DNA of 22,106 nucleotides from JAQBFJ01 sp032123435 (GCA_032123435.1 JAQBFJ010000130.1:1-22106), one strand, 5' to 3'. Counted from the stretch's first letter, positions 1-7,730 are shown. Numbers and translations are program-made. Notes: generated from the letters alone by a model not told the origin.

Positions 1-1
1 G

Positions 2-652
2 TTCGGCTGTGATATTGTCGCCGGATTTACCGGCCGGTTGAGGGACAAGCCGATCCATGAATGTATTAACCGTTTCAAGGAAGTCTGGGGCCCATTGGCA
101 AAACGAGCGGCGGATAAAGGTGTTCGAATAGCGTTCGAAAACTGCGATATGGGCGGAACATGGCAGAACGGGGACTGGAATATAGCGCATAATCCGACGG
201 CATGGGAAATGATGTTTGATGCTGTGCCCAACGACAATTTGGGGCTTGAATGGGAACCTTGTCACCAGATGGTCAGTCTTATTGATCCTATGCCGCAGCT
301 GCGCAAGTGGGCTCATAAGATGTTTCATATTCATGGAAAGGATGCCACTGTTTACTGGGATGTTGTGCGTGAGTACGGAGTGCATTCATCCATGCATGGT
401 GATATAGCTTTACCCGGCAAAGTTCAGGCTGTTCCGTCGTTCGCATATCATCGCACACCCGGTTTTGGTGACAGTGACTGGACTGCTATCATATCCGAAC
501 TGCGCCTTGCAAAGTTTTGCGGCTCAATAGATATTGAAGGCTGGCATGATCCTGTTATGAGGGGAGAACTGGAAATGACAGGACAGGTCGCGGGCCTGAA
601 TTATCTCAAGCGTTGCCGGGGCGACTATGTGCCTAACCCGGATGCTGCATAA
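2..652 (+). CDS. Sugar phosphate isomerase/epimerase, TIM-barrel type, 5' end outside window
   Basis: The reading frame is open from base 2, so the gene begins upstream of the window; the TTG at 38 is internal. About 216 residues remain. The visible part looks like the C-terminal two thirds of a xylose-isomerase-like TIM barrel. It has an acidic strand end (AFENCDMGG), then LEWEPCH, HIHGKD and DIEGWHDP. These spaced Glu, His and Asp residues are the kind that bind a divalent metal and act on a sugar or polyol in this superfamily. The substrate cannot be read from the sequence. Members of this group often sit in carbohydrate or inositol degradation clusters, but the upstream context is missing. 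It ends in a tail rich in Pro, Asp and Ala, and is followed by repeat-rich noncoding DNA, so it is probably the last gene of its unit. Confidence 0.85.
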   Translation, partial: FGCDIVAGFTGRLRDKPIHECINRFKEVWGPLAKRAADKGVRIAFENCDMGGTWQNGDWNIAHNPTAWEMMFDAVPNDNLGLEWEPCHQMVSLIDPMPQLRKWAHKMFHIHGKDATVYWDVVREYGVHSSMHGDIALPGKVQAVPSFAYHRTPGFGDSDWTAIISELRLAKFCGSIDIEGWHDPVMRGELEMTGQVAGLNYLKRCRGDYVPNPDAA

Positions 653-699
653 AAACCAGCAAGAATGTTGGGTAAGTAATATAATTACAAAGCACTTTA

Positions 700-729
700 A
701 CCACCCGGCGTCCCCGCCTCGAGTGCCCG
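700..729. repeat. GC-rich block of composite dispersed repeat, copy 1
   Basis: ACCACCCGGC (700-709) runs directly into GCGTCCCCGCCTCGAG (708-723), then one base and GCCCG. The same two blocks occur in the same order at 7543-7552 and 7584-7599, again followed by one base and GCCCG, but there they are separated by 31 extra bases. In both copies an AT-rich tract of 13-bp units follows 140-190 bases downstream. The function is unknown; it looks like a dispersed noncoding repeat. Confidence 0.7.
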
Positions 730-734
730 AGGGG

Positions 735-777
735 TACATCAAATCCAATATTGCTTCGCAATACCTGATTTGATGTA
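735..777. repeat. Nested perfect hairpin
   Basis: The outer arms TACATCAAATC (735-745) and GATTTGATGTA (767-777) pair perfectly over 11 bp. Inside them, TATTGC (749-754) and GCAATA (758-763) form a 6-bp stem with a TTC loop. Only a symmetrical 3+3-base internal bulge separates the stems. No T-run follows, so it is not a typical rho-independent terminator. It lies inside the composite repeat and may be part of a mobile or REP-like element. Confidence 0.7.
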
Positions 778-824
778 ACGTTGTTGTCTGTGAGCAAACC
801 TCCGAGACAACCTTCTCCCATTGT

Positions 825-867
825 CCCGGCATAGTCCCGCCTTTGGTGGAGACGACGCCGGGTCTCC
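825..867. repeat. GC-rich hairpin with an alternative fold
   Basis: CCCGGC (825-830) pairs with GCCGGG (857-862). Inside, GTC-CCGCC (834-841) can pair with GGTGG-A-GAC (845-853) around a TTT loop. A competing stem forms GGAGAC (848-853) with GTCTCC (862-867). The two folds share bases and exclude each other. With no gene starting nearby (the next start is about 240 bases away), a repeat element is more likely than a riboswitch. Confidence 0.45.
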
Positions 868-871
868 TCAC

Positions 872-911
872 TTGGCAATTGGATTTGAATATTGGTTATT
901 GGAAATTGAAG
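872..911. repeat. AT-rich 13-bp-unit tract, copy 1
   Basis: The tract can be cut as TTGGCAATTGGAT (872-884), a 7-base partial unit, TTGGTTATTGGAA (892-904) and ATTGAAG (905-911). The unit matches those at 7731-7763 and 7902-7940. GGCAATTGG (874-882) also has a perfect inverted partner, CCAATTGCC, at 949-957. Confidence 0.65.
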
Positions 912-1104
912 CCCTTTTCTATCTTCTCCGTGCTAAATATTCCATTGCCCAATTGCCGTGGCCTTGCCTTTTTTGGCTGAACTCGCGCAATATTCAGGTT
1001 GGTTTCAAGAAAAATACGACAATCTCTCTCTTGCGTGAGCTGTGCTTCTGTGTAATACTGCTGACTTTATGCGTTAACAGGAAAGAGCAAAGGAATATGT
1101 GGTT

Positions 1105-3138
1105 ATGAATAGTATTTCCATTTCTGATGTTAGAAATTTCGCCATTATGGGACATACAGGGAGTGGCAAAACAACCTTGACCGACGCACTGCTTTTCAAG
1201 CTTGGTTTGAACGACCGTTTAGGTTCGGTTGATTCCGGATCAAGCATGGGTGACTATACAGAGCAGGAGAAAGATCGCAAAACGACCATATTTTCCAAGC
1301 CGTTTGGTGGTATTTATAAGGCTGGCGGGAAGAATCTGCAGTTGGTCTTTACCGATACCCCTGGCTACGTGGATTTTTACGGTCAGATTGTCGCGGCAAG
1401 CCGTTCTACTGAAGCTGTGTTGATTGCGATAGATGCTGCGGCTGGTATTCAAGTGGGCACGCATCGCGCGTGGAGATTGTGTAAAAACAATGAATTAGCG
1501 CGTGGCATAGTCGTTAATGGGCTTGATCGCGATAATACCGATTATCAGAAGGTGCTTGAAAATATACAGTCACATTTCGGTTCAGCGTGTGTTCCCGTTG
1601 TATTGCCGTTACCTGACGGTAAAGGTGTTTTTGACGTACTTGCCGGTGGCAAGGCACCTTCAGGCATGGAGAAACAGGTTGACGAAGCAAGAAACAAACT
1701 GATGGAACTGGCGGCTGAAACCGATGATTCATTAATCGAGAAATTCCTTGGTGGCTCCGAACTGACCGCAGATGAAATGGTGAACGGATTAAGGATAGCG
1801 TTAGTCAGTGGCTCTTTTGTGCCTGTTTTCGCGTGCATGCCCTTGAAAGATATTGGTGTTTCCGAACTGGCTGACGGAATAGGGCGGCTGTTTCCATCTC
1901 CGGGAGATGTTCAACCGGTTGACGCAGAAGGCGGCAAGATCGCCACGGGCAAGAATGATCCATTTGTTGGCCATGTATGGCGTACCGTAAACGATCCGTT
2001 TATAGGGCAATTGGTATTTTTGCGCGTGCTGGGCGGGACGCTTAAAAGTGAATCGGAAGTTTTCAACAGCGTTAAAGGCGAAAAGGAAAGGATAGGTTCC
2101 ATCCTTCTGGTTAACGGTAAAACGCAGACGCAACTGACGGAAGCTTCGGCTGGCGACATAATTGCGTTACCCAAACTGAAGGTAACGACCATGGGCGATA
2201 CGTTATGTGCGATGGGTAAAAACACAGTATGTAAGCCGATCGCGTTTCCTGGTCCGGTGGTGTTCCAGTCAATAAAGGCGAAAACTCAGGCTGATGAAGA
2301 CAAGATCGGTATTGCGCTTGGAAGAGTCTCTTCTGAGGACCACACGCTCAGAGTAGAGCGTAATACGGAAACGAAGGAAATGATTCTTGGCGGCATGGGA
2401 GATGTTCACATAGACGTTGCTGTAGGCCTGATGAAAAGCCGAAGTAATGTTGAGGTAGTCCTGGATACTCCGAAGATCCCTTACAGGGAGACGGTTACAA
2501 CTCGGGGCGAGGGACATTACAAGCATAAAAAACAATCAGGTGGCCGCGGACAATATGGCGAGGTATATCTGCGTGTAGAGCCGAAACGCGAAAGCGATGA
2601 AGATTGGTTTGTTAATGAGCTTGTCGGCGGCTCGATCCCTGGTAGTTTTGTTCCGGCAATTCAAAAGGGTCTGGTTGAAGGTATGACTTCCGGCGCGCTT
2701 GCAGGGTATCCGGTTATGAACGTGAAAGCATCAGTATACGATGGGTCGTTTCATGATGTGGATTCATCAGAAATAGCATTCAAGATCGCTGGTTCACGCG
2801 CATTCAAGGAAGGTATGCTGAATGCTAAGCCTGTTCTTTTGGAGCCCATAATGACCGTTAAGGTTATAGTACCGGAACAATATATGGGCGATATCAATGG
2901 TGATTTGAATCATAAGCGCGGCAGGATACTCGGCATGTCGATTGAGGATGGAATGCAGGTGGTTAGCGCGGATGTGCCGAAGTCGGAGCTGTTTCGTTAT
3001 GCCGCGGAATTGCGCAGTATGACCGCGGGACAAGGTACTTTCGAAATGGAATTCAGTAGATACGAAATTGTTCCTTCGAATATTGCTCAGAAAATAATAG
3101 CGGCCGCACAAAAGGGAAAAGAAGCGGAAGAGGAATAA
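1105..3138 (+). CDS. Translation elongation factor G paralogue, EF-G2 type
   Basis: A 677-residue translational GTPase with full EF-G architecture: G domain at about 1-260, then the beta-barrel, III, IV (around KSGGRGQYGEV) and V (around NGDLNHKRGRILGM) domains. The P-loop is GHTGSGKT (16-23), not the AHIDAGKT of canonical EF-G, and switch II is DTPGYVDF, with Tyr88 where EF-G has its catalytic His. Both are features I recall from Thermus EF-G2. The G4 motif reads NGLD (138-141) instead of NKxD, so guanine specificity may be altered. It probably acts at the ribosome as an accessory translocase rather than the main one, which should be encoded elsewhere with rpsL-rpsG-tuf. I chose ATG 1105, ten bases after AAAGGA (1089-1094); a GTG at 1099 is in frame but only four bases from that site. 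Confidence 0.88.
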   Translation: MNSISISDVRNFAIMGHTGSGKTTLTDALLFKLGLNDRLGSVDSGSSMGDYTEQEKDRKTTIFSKPFGGIYKAGGKNLQLVFTDTPGYVDFYGQIVAASRSTEAVLIAIDAAAGIQVGTHRAWRLCKNNELARGIVVNGLDRDNTDYQKVLENIQSHFGSACVPVVLPLPDGKGVFDVLAGGKAPSGMEKQVDEARNKLMELAAETDDSLIEKFLGGSELTADEMVNGLRIALVSGSFVPVFACMPLKDIGVSELADGIGRLFPSPGDVQPVDAEGGKIATGKNDPFVGHVWRTVNDPFIGQLVFLRVLGGTLKSESEVFNSVKGEKERIGSILLVNGKTQTQLTEASAGDIIALPKLKVTTMGDTLCAMGKNTVCKPIAFPGPVVFQSIKAKTQADEDKIGIALGRVSSEDHTLRVERNTETKEMILGGMGDVHIDVAVGLMKSRSNVEVVLDTPKIPYRETVTTRGEGHYKHKKQSGGRGQYGEVYLRVEPKRESDEDWFVNELVGGSIPGSFVPAIQKGLVEGMTSGALAGYPVMNVKASVYDGSFHDVDSSEIAFKIAGSRAFKEGMLNAKPVLLEPIMTVKVIVPEQYMGDINGDLNHKRGRILGMSIEDGMQVVSADVPKSELFRYAAELRSMTAGQGTFEMEFSRYEIVPSNIAQKIIAAAQKGKEAEEE

Positions 3139-3220
3139 TAAGCCAATCCTTGCGCTGTGATGCGAGCAGTTGTTTGGTTACACGAAAGAAACAACGTGTC
3201 GATTTTGGTTTCTGGTCACA

Positions 3221-4159
3221 ATGTCAGGCACATGGAACAGGAAGTTGCATAAATCGATCATATCACATTGCGAATTGTGTCCGAGGCGGTGCGGAGTTGA
3301 CAGGCTTGAAGATAAATTGGGCTATTGCGGGGCTGGAAGTTCCGTCGAGATCTTCAGGTATGCGCCGCACTATGGCGAGGAGCCGCCCATATCTGGTCAG
3401 AATGGATCGGGAACTGTGTTCTTCAGCCGTTGCACCTTGAAATGTGTGTATTGTCAAAATTTTCCATGGAGTCAGGAGGGAAAGGGAGAATCATGCAGTA
3501 TTCTCAAGTTGACAGAAATATTTCGATCATTGGCTGAAAAGGGCTGTCATAACTGGAATCTGGTTAGTCCGACACCGTGGCTGCCGATGATACGAGAGGC
3601 GCTGGAAGTCCTGAAACATGATGGCGTTTCTATTCCTGTTGTGTATAATACGAGTGGGTTCGAAAGAGACCGTATCCTGGCTGAGAATCAAGGGTTGGCC
3701 GATATTTACCTGGTTGATCTCAGATACTCCCGGGATGAATCGGCCCAGGAAGGGTCGGGTGTTGCCGGTTATGTCGGTATTGCCAGAAAGGCTGTGGAAG
3801 AAATGTGGCGGCAGACTGGTCCGCTCAGACTGGACAGTGACGGTATAGCCGTTTGTGGTGTTATCTGCAGGTTGCTTATATTGCCGGGTCGTACACGCGA
3901 GGTTATGGATAACCTGCAATGGCTTGCAGAAACGTTTGGCCCGGATATGGCGGTGAGCGTTATGAGTCAATATACGCCTGCCTATAAGGCGAGTAAAATG
4001 CCAGGCTGGAATCGGACTGTAAATAGAGAAGAATATGAGGAGATACGGGTTGCCGTTGAGGAAATAGGTTTAAACCAGGGCTGGATGCAGGATTTCGGAG
4101 GATATACGTCGAGAGATTTGATAGGATTCGAGATGTCATCCATGGTACAATCTGAATAA
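3221..4159 (+). CDS. Radical SAM protein, PflX/COG1313-like activating-enzyme family
   Basis: About 312 residues. The radical SAM cluster motif is CTLKCVYC, the standard CxxxCxxC that binds a 4Fe-4S cluster and S-adenosylmethionine. Ahead of it lies the CELCPRRCG...GYCG cysteine set typical of PflX-like proteins, which resemble pyruvate formate-lyase activating enzymes. The substrate is not known for this family. No glycyl radical enzyme is visible in the window, so activation of such a partner is not supported here. The start is uncertain: ATG 3221 precedes the conserved HCELCPRRCG segment by a sensible distance but has no clear ribosome site. A TTG at 3170 would add 17 residues without family character. 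It lies 82 bases after the EF-G2 gene. Confidence 0.8.
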   Translation: MSGTWNRKLHKSIISHCELCPRRCGVDRLEDKLGYCGAGSSVEIFRYAPHYGEEPPISGQNGSGTVFFSRCTLKCVYCQNFPWSQEGKGESCSILKLTEIFRSLAEKGCHNWNLVSPTPWLPMIREALEVLKHDGVSIPVVYNTSGFERDRILAENQGLADIYLVDLRYSRDESAQEGSGVAGYVGIARKAVEEMWRQTGPLRLDSDGIAVCGVICRLLILPGRTREVMDNLQWLAETFGPDMAVSVMSQYTPAYKASKMPGWNRTVNREEYEEIRVAVEEIGLNQGWMQDFGGYTSRDLIGFEMSSMVQSE

Positions 4160-4206
4160 ACAGCTTGGTTTGTTGATAAGATAACTTAATAGGAGCATGT
4201 AAAAAA

Positions 4207-4959
4207 ATGAGTGGTCACAACAAATGGTCTACAATAAAACACAAGAAGGGCGCCGCGGATGCCAGACGCGGAAGGATTTTCAGCAAGATAAGCAAGGAGC
4301 TGATGGTGGCAGCCCGAGCTGGCGGCAGTGACATTGATAAGAATCCGGCTCTCGGCACAGTAGTTCAGAAGGCAAGGAGCGTCAATATGCCGGCTGATAA
4401 TATTGAAAGAGCCATAAAAAAAGGTGCCGGCGAGATTGAAGGATCTGCATATGAAGAAGCTGTTTATGAAGGTTACGCGTCAGGCGGCGTGGCATTGATT
4501 GTAAAGGTGTTAACAGATAACAAGAATAGAGCAGCTTCTGAAATCAGGCACATTTTTTCCAAGCATGGATCTGGTTTTGCGAGTCAAGGCTCGGTTTCCA
4601 GAGGATTTGAAAGAAAAGGTCAGATACTTGTTGATGCATCCACGATTGATGAGGACAAACTGCTTGAGATAGTACTGGAAGCTGGCGCTCAGGACATGGG
4701 GCAAGAGGAAGGGCAATATGAGATATTAACTGAGCCTCAGGACTTTGCTGGCGTTGTTGACGCGTTGGTAAAGGCCGGCATAGCTACGTTGGAAGCAGAA
4801 ATATCGCAAGTGCCCATGACGATTGTTCCAGTAATGGATAAAACTGCCGCATCATCAATATTCAGATTCATTTCTGAGTTGGAAGAAAATGAGGATGTGC
4901 AAAATGTTTATACTAATATGGACGTACCTGATGATTTGCTTGCGGAGCTGACGAAATAA
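4207..4959 (+). CDS. yebC: YebC/PmpR-family protein
   Basis: 250 residues, normal for the family. The N-terminus MSGHNKWSTIKHKKGAADA is the near-invariant YebC signature, and the three-domain length is intact. YebC proteins were long described as DNA-binding transcriptional regulators; more recent work links them to translation through stalling motifs, so the role is best stated as unsettled. AGGAG at 4191-4195 is 11 bases before the ATG. The position directly before ruvC-ruvA-ruvB is a widely conserved arrangement and supports the call. The next gene, ruvC, starts 57 bases later, so co-transcription with ruvCAB is likely. Confidence 0.95.
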   Translation: MSGHNKWSTIKHKKGAADARRGRIFSKISKELMVAARAGGSDIDKNPALGTVVQKARSVNMPADNIERAIKKGAGEIEGSAYEEAVYEGYASGGVALIVKVLTDNKNRAASEIRHIFSKHGSGFASQGSVSRGFERKGQILVDASTIDEDKLLEIVLEAGAQDMGQEEGQYEILTEPQDFAGVVDALVKAGIATLEAEISQVPMTIVPVMDKTAASSIFRFISELEENEDVQNVYTNMDVPDDLLAELTK

Positions 4960-5016
4960 ATTGATTTTGAAACAGGATGAATTCTGTCACGGTATTGCAG
5001 TAAAAAAGGCGGCCTG

Positions 5017-5514
5017 ATGCGGATTATAGGTATAGATACATCTCTGCGTTCTACCGGTGTTGGCGTGGTTGAGATGCAAGGGAACAGTATGAAAGCTGTT
5101 GAATATGGAATACTGCGTGTATCCGCCGGCGCCTTGCTAACTGAATGTCTGGCCCATCTGAGCAGGGAAATTGGCAAGTGGATCAGCCGTTTTCAGCCTG
5201 ATGCTGCGGCGGTTGAGGGTGTTTTTCTGAATAAGAATATAAAAACAGCCTTGATTTTAGGCGAGGCGAGAGGCGCGGTAATTGCCGCGTGCGCGTGCTC
5301 GGGATTACCCGTGTACGAATACGCACCAAGAAAAATCAAACAGGCAGTAGTGGGTAATGGATCAGCAGGGAAAGAGCAGATGCGCAAAATGGTTGCCGCC
5401 CTGCTCGGTCTTGATAAATTGCCGCCGGAAGACGCGGCTGATGCTCTGGCGGTAGCAATATGTCATTTGCATAACAGGACGGCGTGTGAAGCAATTGCGC
5501 AAAAGAAAATATAA
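5017..5514 (+). CDS. ruvC: Crossover junction endodeoxyribonuclease RuvC
   Basis: 165 residues, typical length. RuvC resolves Holliday junctions by paired symmetrical nicks, together with RuvAB. All four acidic active-site residues are visible: Asp7 (IIGIDTSL), Glu67 (AVEGVF), Asp139 and Asp142 (PPEDAADALA). They bind the two catalytic metal ions in the RNase H-like fold. The KIKQAVVGNGSAGK segment carries the basic DNA-contact loop. The ATG has AAGGCGG just upstream. It is part of the yebC-ruvC-ruvA-ruvB run; the gap to ruvA is 118 bases, larger than the others, with no convincing terminator. Confidence 0.96.
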   Translation: MRIIGIDTSLRSTGVGVVEMQGNSMKAVEYGILRVSAGALLTECLAHLSREIGKWISRFQPDAAAVEGVFLNKNIKTALILGEARGAVIAACACSGLPVYEYAPRKIKQAVVGNGSAGKEQMRKMVAALLGLDKLPPEDAADALAVAICHLHNRTACEAIAQKKI

Positions 5515-5632
5515 GAAAAGATTGTATGGATTGGAAAACAGGCATCATGAACGATAATATGCGGACCAGCAGGAATTAAGTATTGTGAGCGGATAGAATT
5601 GTGTCATAGTAAGAAGGCAGGAGTGGAGCAGG

Positions 5633-6232
5633 ATGATCATTTTCTTATGCGGCAAAATTGTTGAAAAACAGCCCACACGCGTTGTTCTGGACGTTGGAGG
5701 GGTGGGGTACGAGTTGTTTATCCCGTTGAGCAGTTATGATCGATTGCCGGGACAGGGCGAAGAATGCCGCATTTTGACATACGACTATGTTCGAGAAGAT
5801 GCTCATCAGTTGTTTGGGTTCATGACTGAAGCAGAGCGGGAGATATTTGTTCTTTTGACTGGCGTAAGCGGCATTGGGCCGAAGCTTGCGCTAAGCGCAT
5901 TGAGCGGGTTATCGGTTCGTGATTTGAAAGCTGCAGTTGTTGAAGGTGATGCGGGAAGATTAAGTTCGATTTCCGGTATTGGCAGGAAAACAGCCGAACG
6001 GATTATAATTGAGCTGAGAGACAAGATAAGTGAAGCTGAAGCCCTGGAAGCGACATCAGGGATAGATAACGGCGCGGAGGATAAAATAAAAGCGCGCGAT
6101 GCAGTTATGGCGCTTATAGCTTTAGGCTTTAAACAGGATGCGGCGCGTAAAATGGTGGCAAATGTTTCATGTAAAAAAGGTGCCACTGAAATGACGGTGG
6201 AAGATATTATCAGGGGAACACTGTCGGGATAG
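5633..6232 (+). CDS. ruvA: Holliday junction branch migration complex subunit RuvA
   Basis: 199 residues, as expected. RuvA tetramers hold the four-way junction and load RuvB. Domain I (1-about 64) is the OB-fold with VVLDVGGVGYEL. Domain II has two helix-hairpin-helix motifs, GVSGIGPKLALS and SGIGRKTAERI, which bind the DNA backbone. An acidic, Ala-rich linker leads to domain III (about 150-199, ARDAVMALIALGF), which contacts RuvB. A purine-rich ribosome site (GGAG and related, about 5620-5630) precedes the ATG. It is followed by ruvB after 41 bases, so the two are surely co-expressed. Confidence 0.96.
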   Translation: MIIFLCGKIVEKQPTRVVLDVGGVGYELFIPLSSYDRLPGQGEECRILTYDYVREDAHQLFGFMTEAEREIFVLLTGVSGIGPKLALSALSGLSVRDLKAAVVEGDAGRLSSISGIGRKTAERIIIELRDKISEAEALEATSGIDNGAEDKIKARDAVMALIALGFKQDAARKMVANVSCKKGATEMTVEDIIRGTLSG

Positions 6233-6273
6233 GATATGGTTTTCCACCATGGATTGTGAAAGGACTTTAGAAC

Positions 6274-7299
6274 GTGGCCAAACAACACGCGACGGATATT
6301 ATCAATAAACCGGACAGGGATTTCGAGTTGAGCCTTCGTCCCGCTGTTTTCCAGGATTTTGTGGGCCAGAAAAAAGTTGTTGAGCGCTTGGAATTGGCGG
6401 TTGATGCGGCAAGGAAACGGGGCGATGTGCTTGATCATGCGCTCCTGTCAGGGCCGCCTGGATTGGGAAAGACCACGCTCGCCTATATTCTGGCTGGTGT
6501 CATGGGATCTAATATAAAGGTTACATCAGGACCGGTTATTGACAAACCGGGTGACCTTGCCGGACTTCTCACAAGTCTGGAAAAGGGAGACGTTCTTTTT
6601 ATAGACGAAATTCATCGCATGCAGAAAACTGTGGAGGAGTATCTTTATGCGGCAATGGAGGATTTCGTTATCGATATCATGATAGATCAAGGGCCGAACG
6701 CAAGATCAGTAAGGCTTGAACTTCAGAGATTCACTTTGATTGGTGCTACAACAAGGAGTGGATTGATATCATCACCTTTAAGATCACGATTTGGGCTGAA
6801 TAATCGTCTGGATTATTATGCCGCGGATGATCTGGAGGCTATAATCAAAAGGTCTGCCAGGATATTGAATGTGGACATAGATGTAGATGGAGCACGTGAA
6901 ATCGCGAAACGTTCGAGAGGAACACCGCGTATTGCGAACAATTTATTGAGAAGAGCCCGTGATTATGCGCAAGTCAAAGCTGATGACCACATAACTCAAC
7001 CAGTAGCCGACAAGGCTCTCGAAATGCTGGAAATAGACAAGCATGGTCTGGACGAGATGGATAAACGTATACTGAATACTATCCTGCGCAAGTTTGGGGG
7101 TGGACCTGTTGGGCTTAATTCTCTCGCGGTAGCCGTTGGCGAGGACGCGGACACGATAGAAGAGGTCTATGAACCTTATTTGATTCAGGAAGGATACCTG
7201 AATCGAACATCAAAAGGGCGAATGGTAACTGACTTGTGCTGCGAACAGCTTGGAGTCAAAAAGAAATCAGGTCCGGGCGACCTGGGCCTGCAATTTTAG
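6274..7299 (+). CDS. ruvB: Holliday junction branch migration ATPase RuvB
   Basis: 341 residues, full length. RuvB is the hexameric AAA+ motor that drives branch migration on RuvA-bound junctions. The Walker A motif is GPPGLGKTT, Walker B is LFIDEIHR, and sensor 1 is GATTRSG. The C-terminal winged-helix domain contains RTSKGRMVTDL. The start is GTG 6274, nine bases after GAAAGGA (6258-6264). The oddity is at the end: the stop codon TAG (7297-7299) is formed by the left edge of the inverted-repeat element at 7296-7479. The protein tail GDLGLQF looks natural, so the insertion seems not to have shortened it. Confidence 0.96.
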   Translation: MAKQHATDIINKPDRDFELSLRPAVFQDFVGQKKVVERLELAVDAARKRGDVLDHALLSGPPGLGKTTLAYILAGVMGSNIKVTSGPVIDKPGDLAGLLTSLEKGDVLFIDEIHRMQKTVEEYLYAAMEDFVIDIMIDQGPNARSVRLELQRFTLIGATTRSGLISSPLRSRFGLNNRLDYYAADDLEAIIKRSARILNVDIDVDGAREIAKRSRGTPRIANNLLRRARDYAQVKADDHITQPVADKALEMLEIDKHGLDEMDKRILNTILRKFGGGPVGLNSLAVAVGEDADTIEEVYEPYLIQEGYLNRTSKGRMVTDLCCEQLGVKKKSGPGDLGLQF

Positions 7300-7479
7300 C
7301 CCTAATGTTTCATGAGCGACCTACTGCGATGTTGTAATATACTGGATCTACGGCACCTCTCAACAAAACGCCAATTTGCAGTATGTTTATACAGCTTCAT
7401 CGGCATTTCATTTCGAAGCGCCCTGTCTCCAGCATCTTCCAACCTCTCGTGACGGCAACTCATGAAACATTAGGGCTAA
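7296..7479. mobile_element. 184-bp miniature inverted-repeat element fused to the ruvB stop codon
   Basis: The terminal inverted repeats are perfect over 21 bp: 7296-7316 (beginning TTAGCCCTAATGTTTCATGA) and 7459-7479. Taking TA as the duplicated target, the element lies between TA 7297-7298 and TA 7477-7478. Removing it with one TA restores in-frame TAA as the ruvB stop. It holds no transposase, only a 53-codon minus-strand frame between the repeats. TA duplication is the hallmark of IS630/Tc1-mariner transposition and of miniature elements mobilised by it, which is my inference for this family. Related copies lie behind smpB and acpS. Confidence 0.75.
7302..7463 (-). other. 53-codon open frame running from repeat to repeat inside the ruvB-linked element
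   Basis: On the minus strand an ATG lies inside the right-hand terminal repeat and the stop TAG inside the left-hand one, so the frame spans the element. The product would be basic and Arg-rich, starting MSCRHERLEDAGDRAL. No ribosome site is evident. An uninterrupted frame of this length occurs fairly often by chance, so coding is unproven. It could also be a decayed transposase piece, but I recognise no transposase motif. Confidence 0.2.
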
Positions 7480-7542
7480 GATCTGCCGAACAAGCACAGG
7501 CTAAGCACAGAAACCTGACTGGACATTGGATATTCTTTACTT

Positions 7543-7605
7543 ACCACCCGGCCTGCCTCGTCGAAGCTTCCTTGCGAAGACGTGCGTCCCCGCCTCGAGA
7601 GCCCG
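7543..7605. repeat. GC-rich block of composite dispersed repeat, copy 2
   Basis: ACCACCCGGC (7543-7552) and GCGTCCCCGCCTCGAG (7584-7599), followed by one base and GCCCG, repeat the blocks at 700-729. Here 31 bases (7553-7583) separate the two halves. The shared order of GC block, variable stretch and AT-rich tract at both sites argues for one composite family. Confidence 0.7.
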
Positions 7606-7730
7606 GAGAAGAGTAATTTGATCCCGCTTCGCTGATAAGCTACGCAGGGCAGGCAGGATAACAGGGGCAATGGACTCAGCCAATTTCCAAGTTGGGAAAC
7701 AATGCGATCCCTATCCCTCCCATTTGTAAC

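Larger units (their letters stand above)
653..1104. other. Repeat-rich intergenic region upstream of the EF-G2 gene
   Basis: These 452 bases hold no credible gene. The open frames here have no family features and run through inverted repeats. The region contains, in order: a GC-rich block at 700-729 shared with 7543-7605, a nested hairpin at 735-777, a GC-rich hairpin at 825-862, an AT-rich TTGG/ATTG tract at 872-911, and an inverted repeat pairing 874-882 with 949-957. A weak sigma-70-like pair lies at 1031-1058 (TTGCGT, 16 bases, TAATAC), but it is too poor to call. Confidence 0.7.

Noticed and set aside
825..867. Mutually exclusive hairpins read as a riboswitch for the EF-G2 gene
   Set aside because: About 240 bases from the start codon, inside a dispersed repeat, and without the conserved features of any riboswitch class I know.
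821..1108. 95-codon frame upstream of the EF-G2 gene
   Set aside because: It runs through the GC hairpin and the AT-rich repeat, has no ribosome site, and its product shows no family character.
5582..5595. ATTGTGAGCGGATA, identical to part of the E. coli lac operator
   Set aside because: Only one half-site plus a few bases match, no sugar-use gene or LacI-type regulator is near, and it lies in the ruvC-ruvA gap. A coincidence is more likely.
5806..6438. Antisense frame of 210 codons across ruvA and ruvB
   Set aside because: It lies opposite two unmistakable genes and shows low-complexity Ser/Ala/Ile composition typical of shadow frames.
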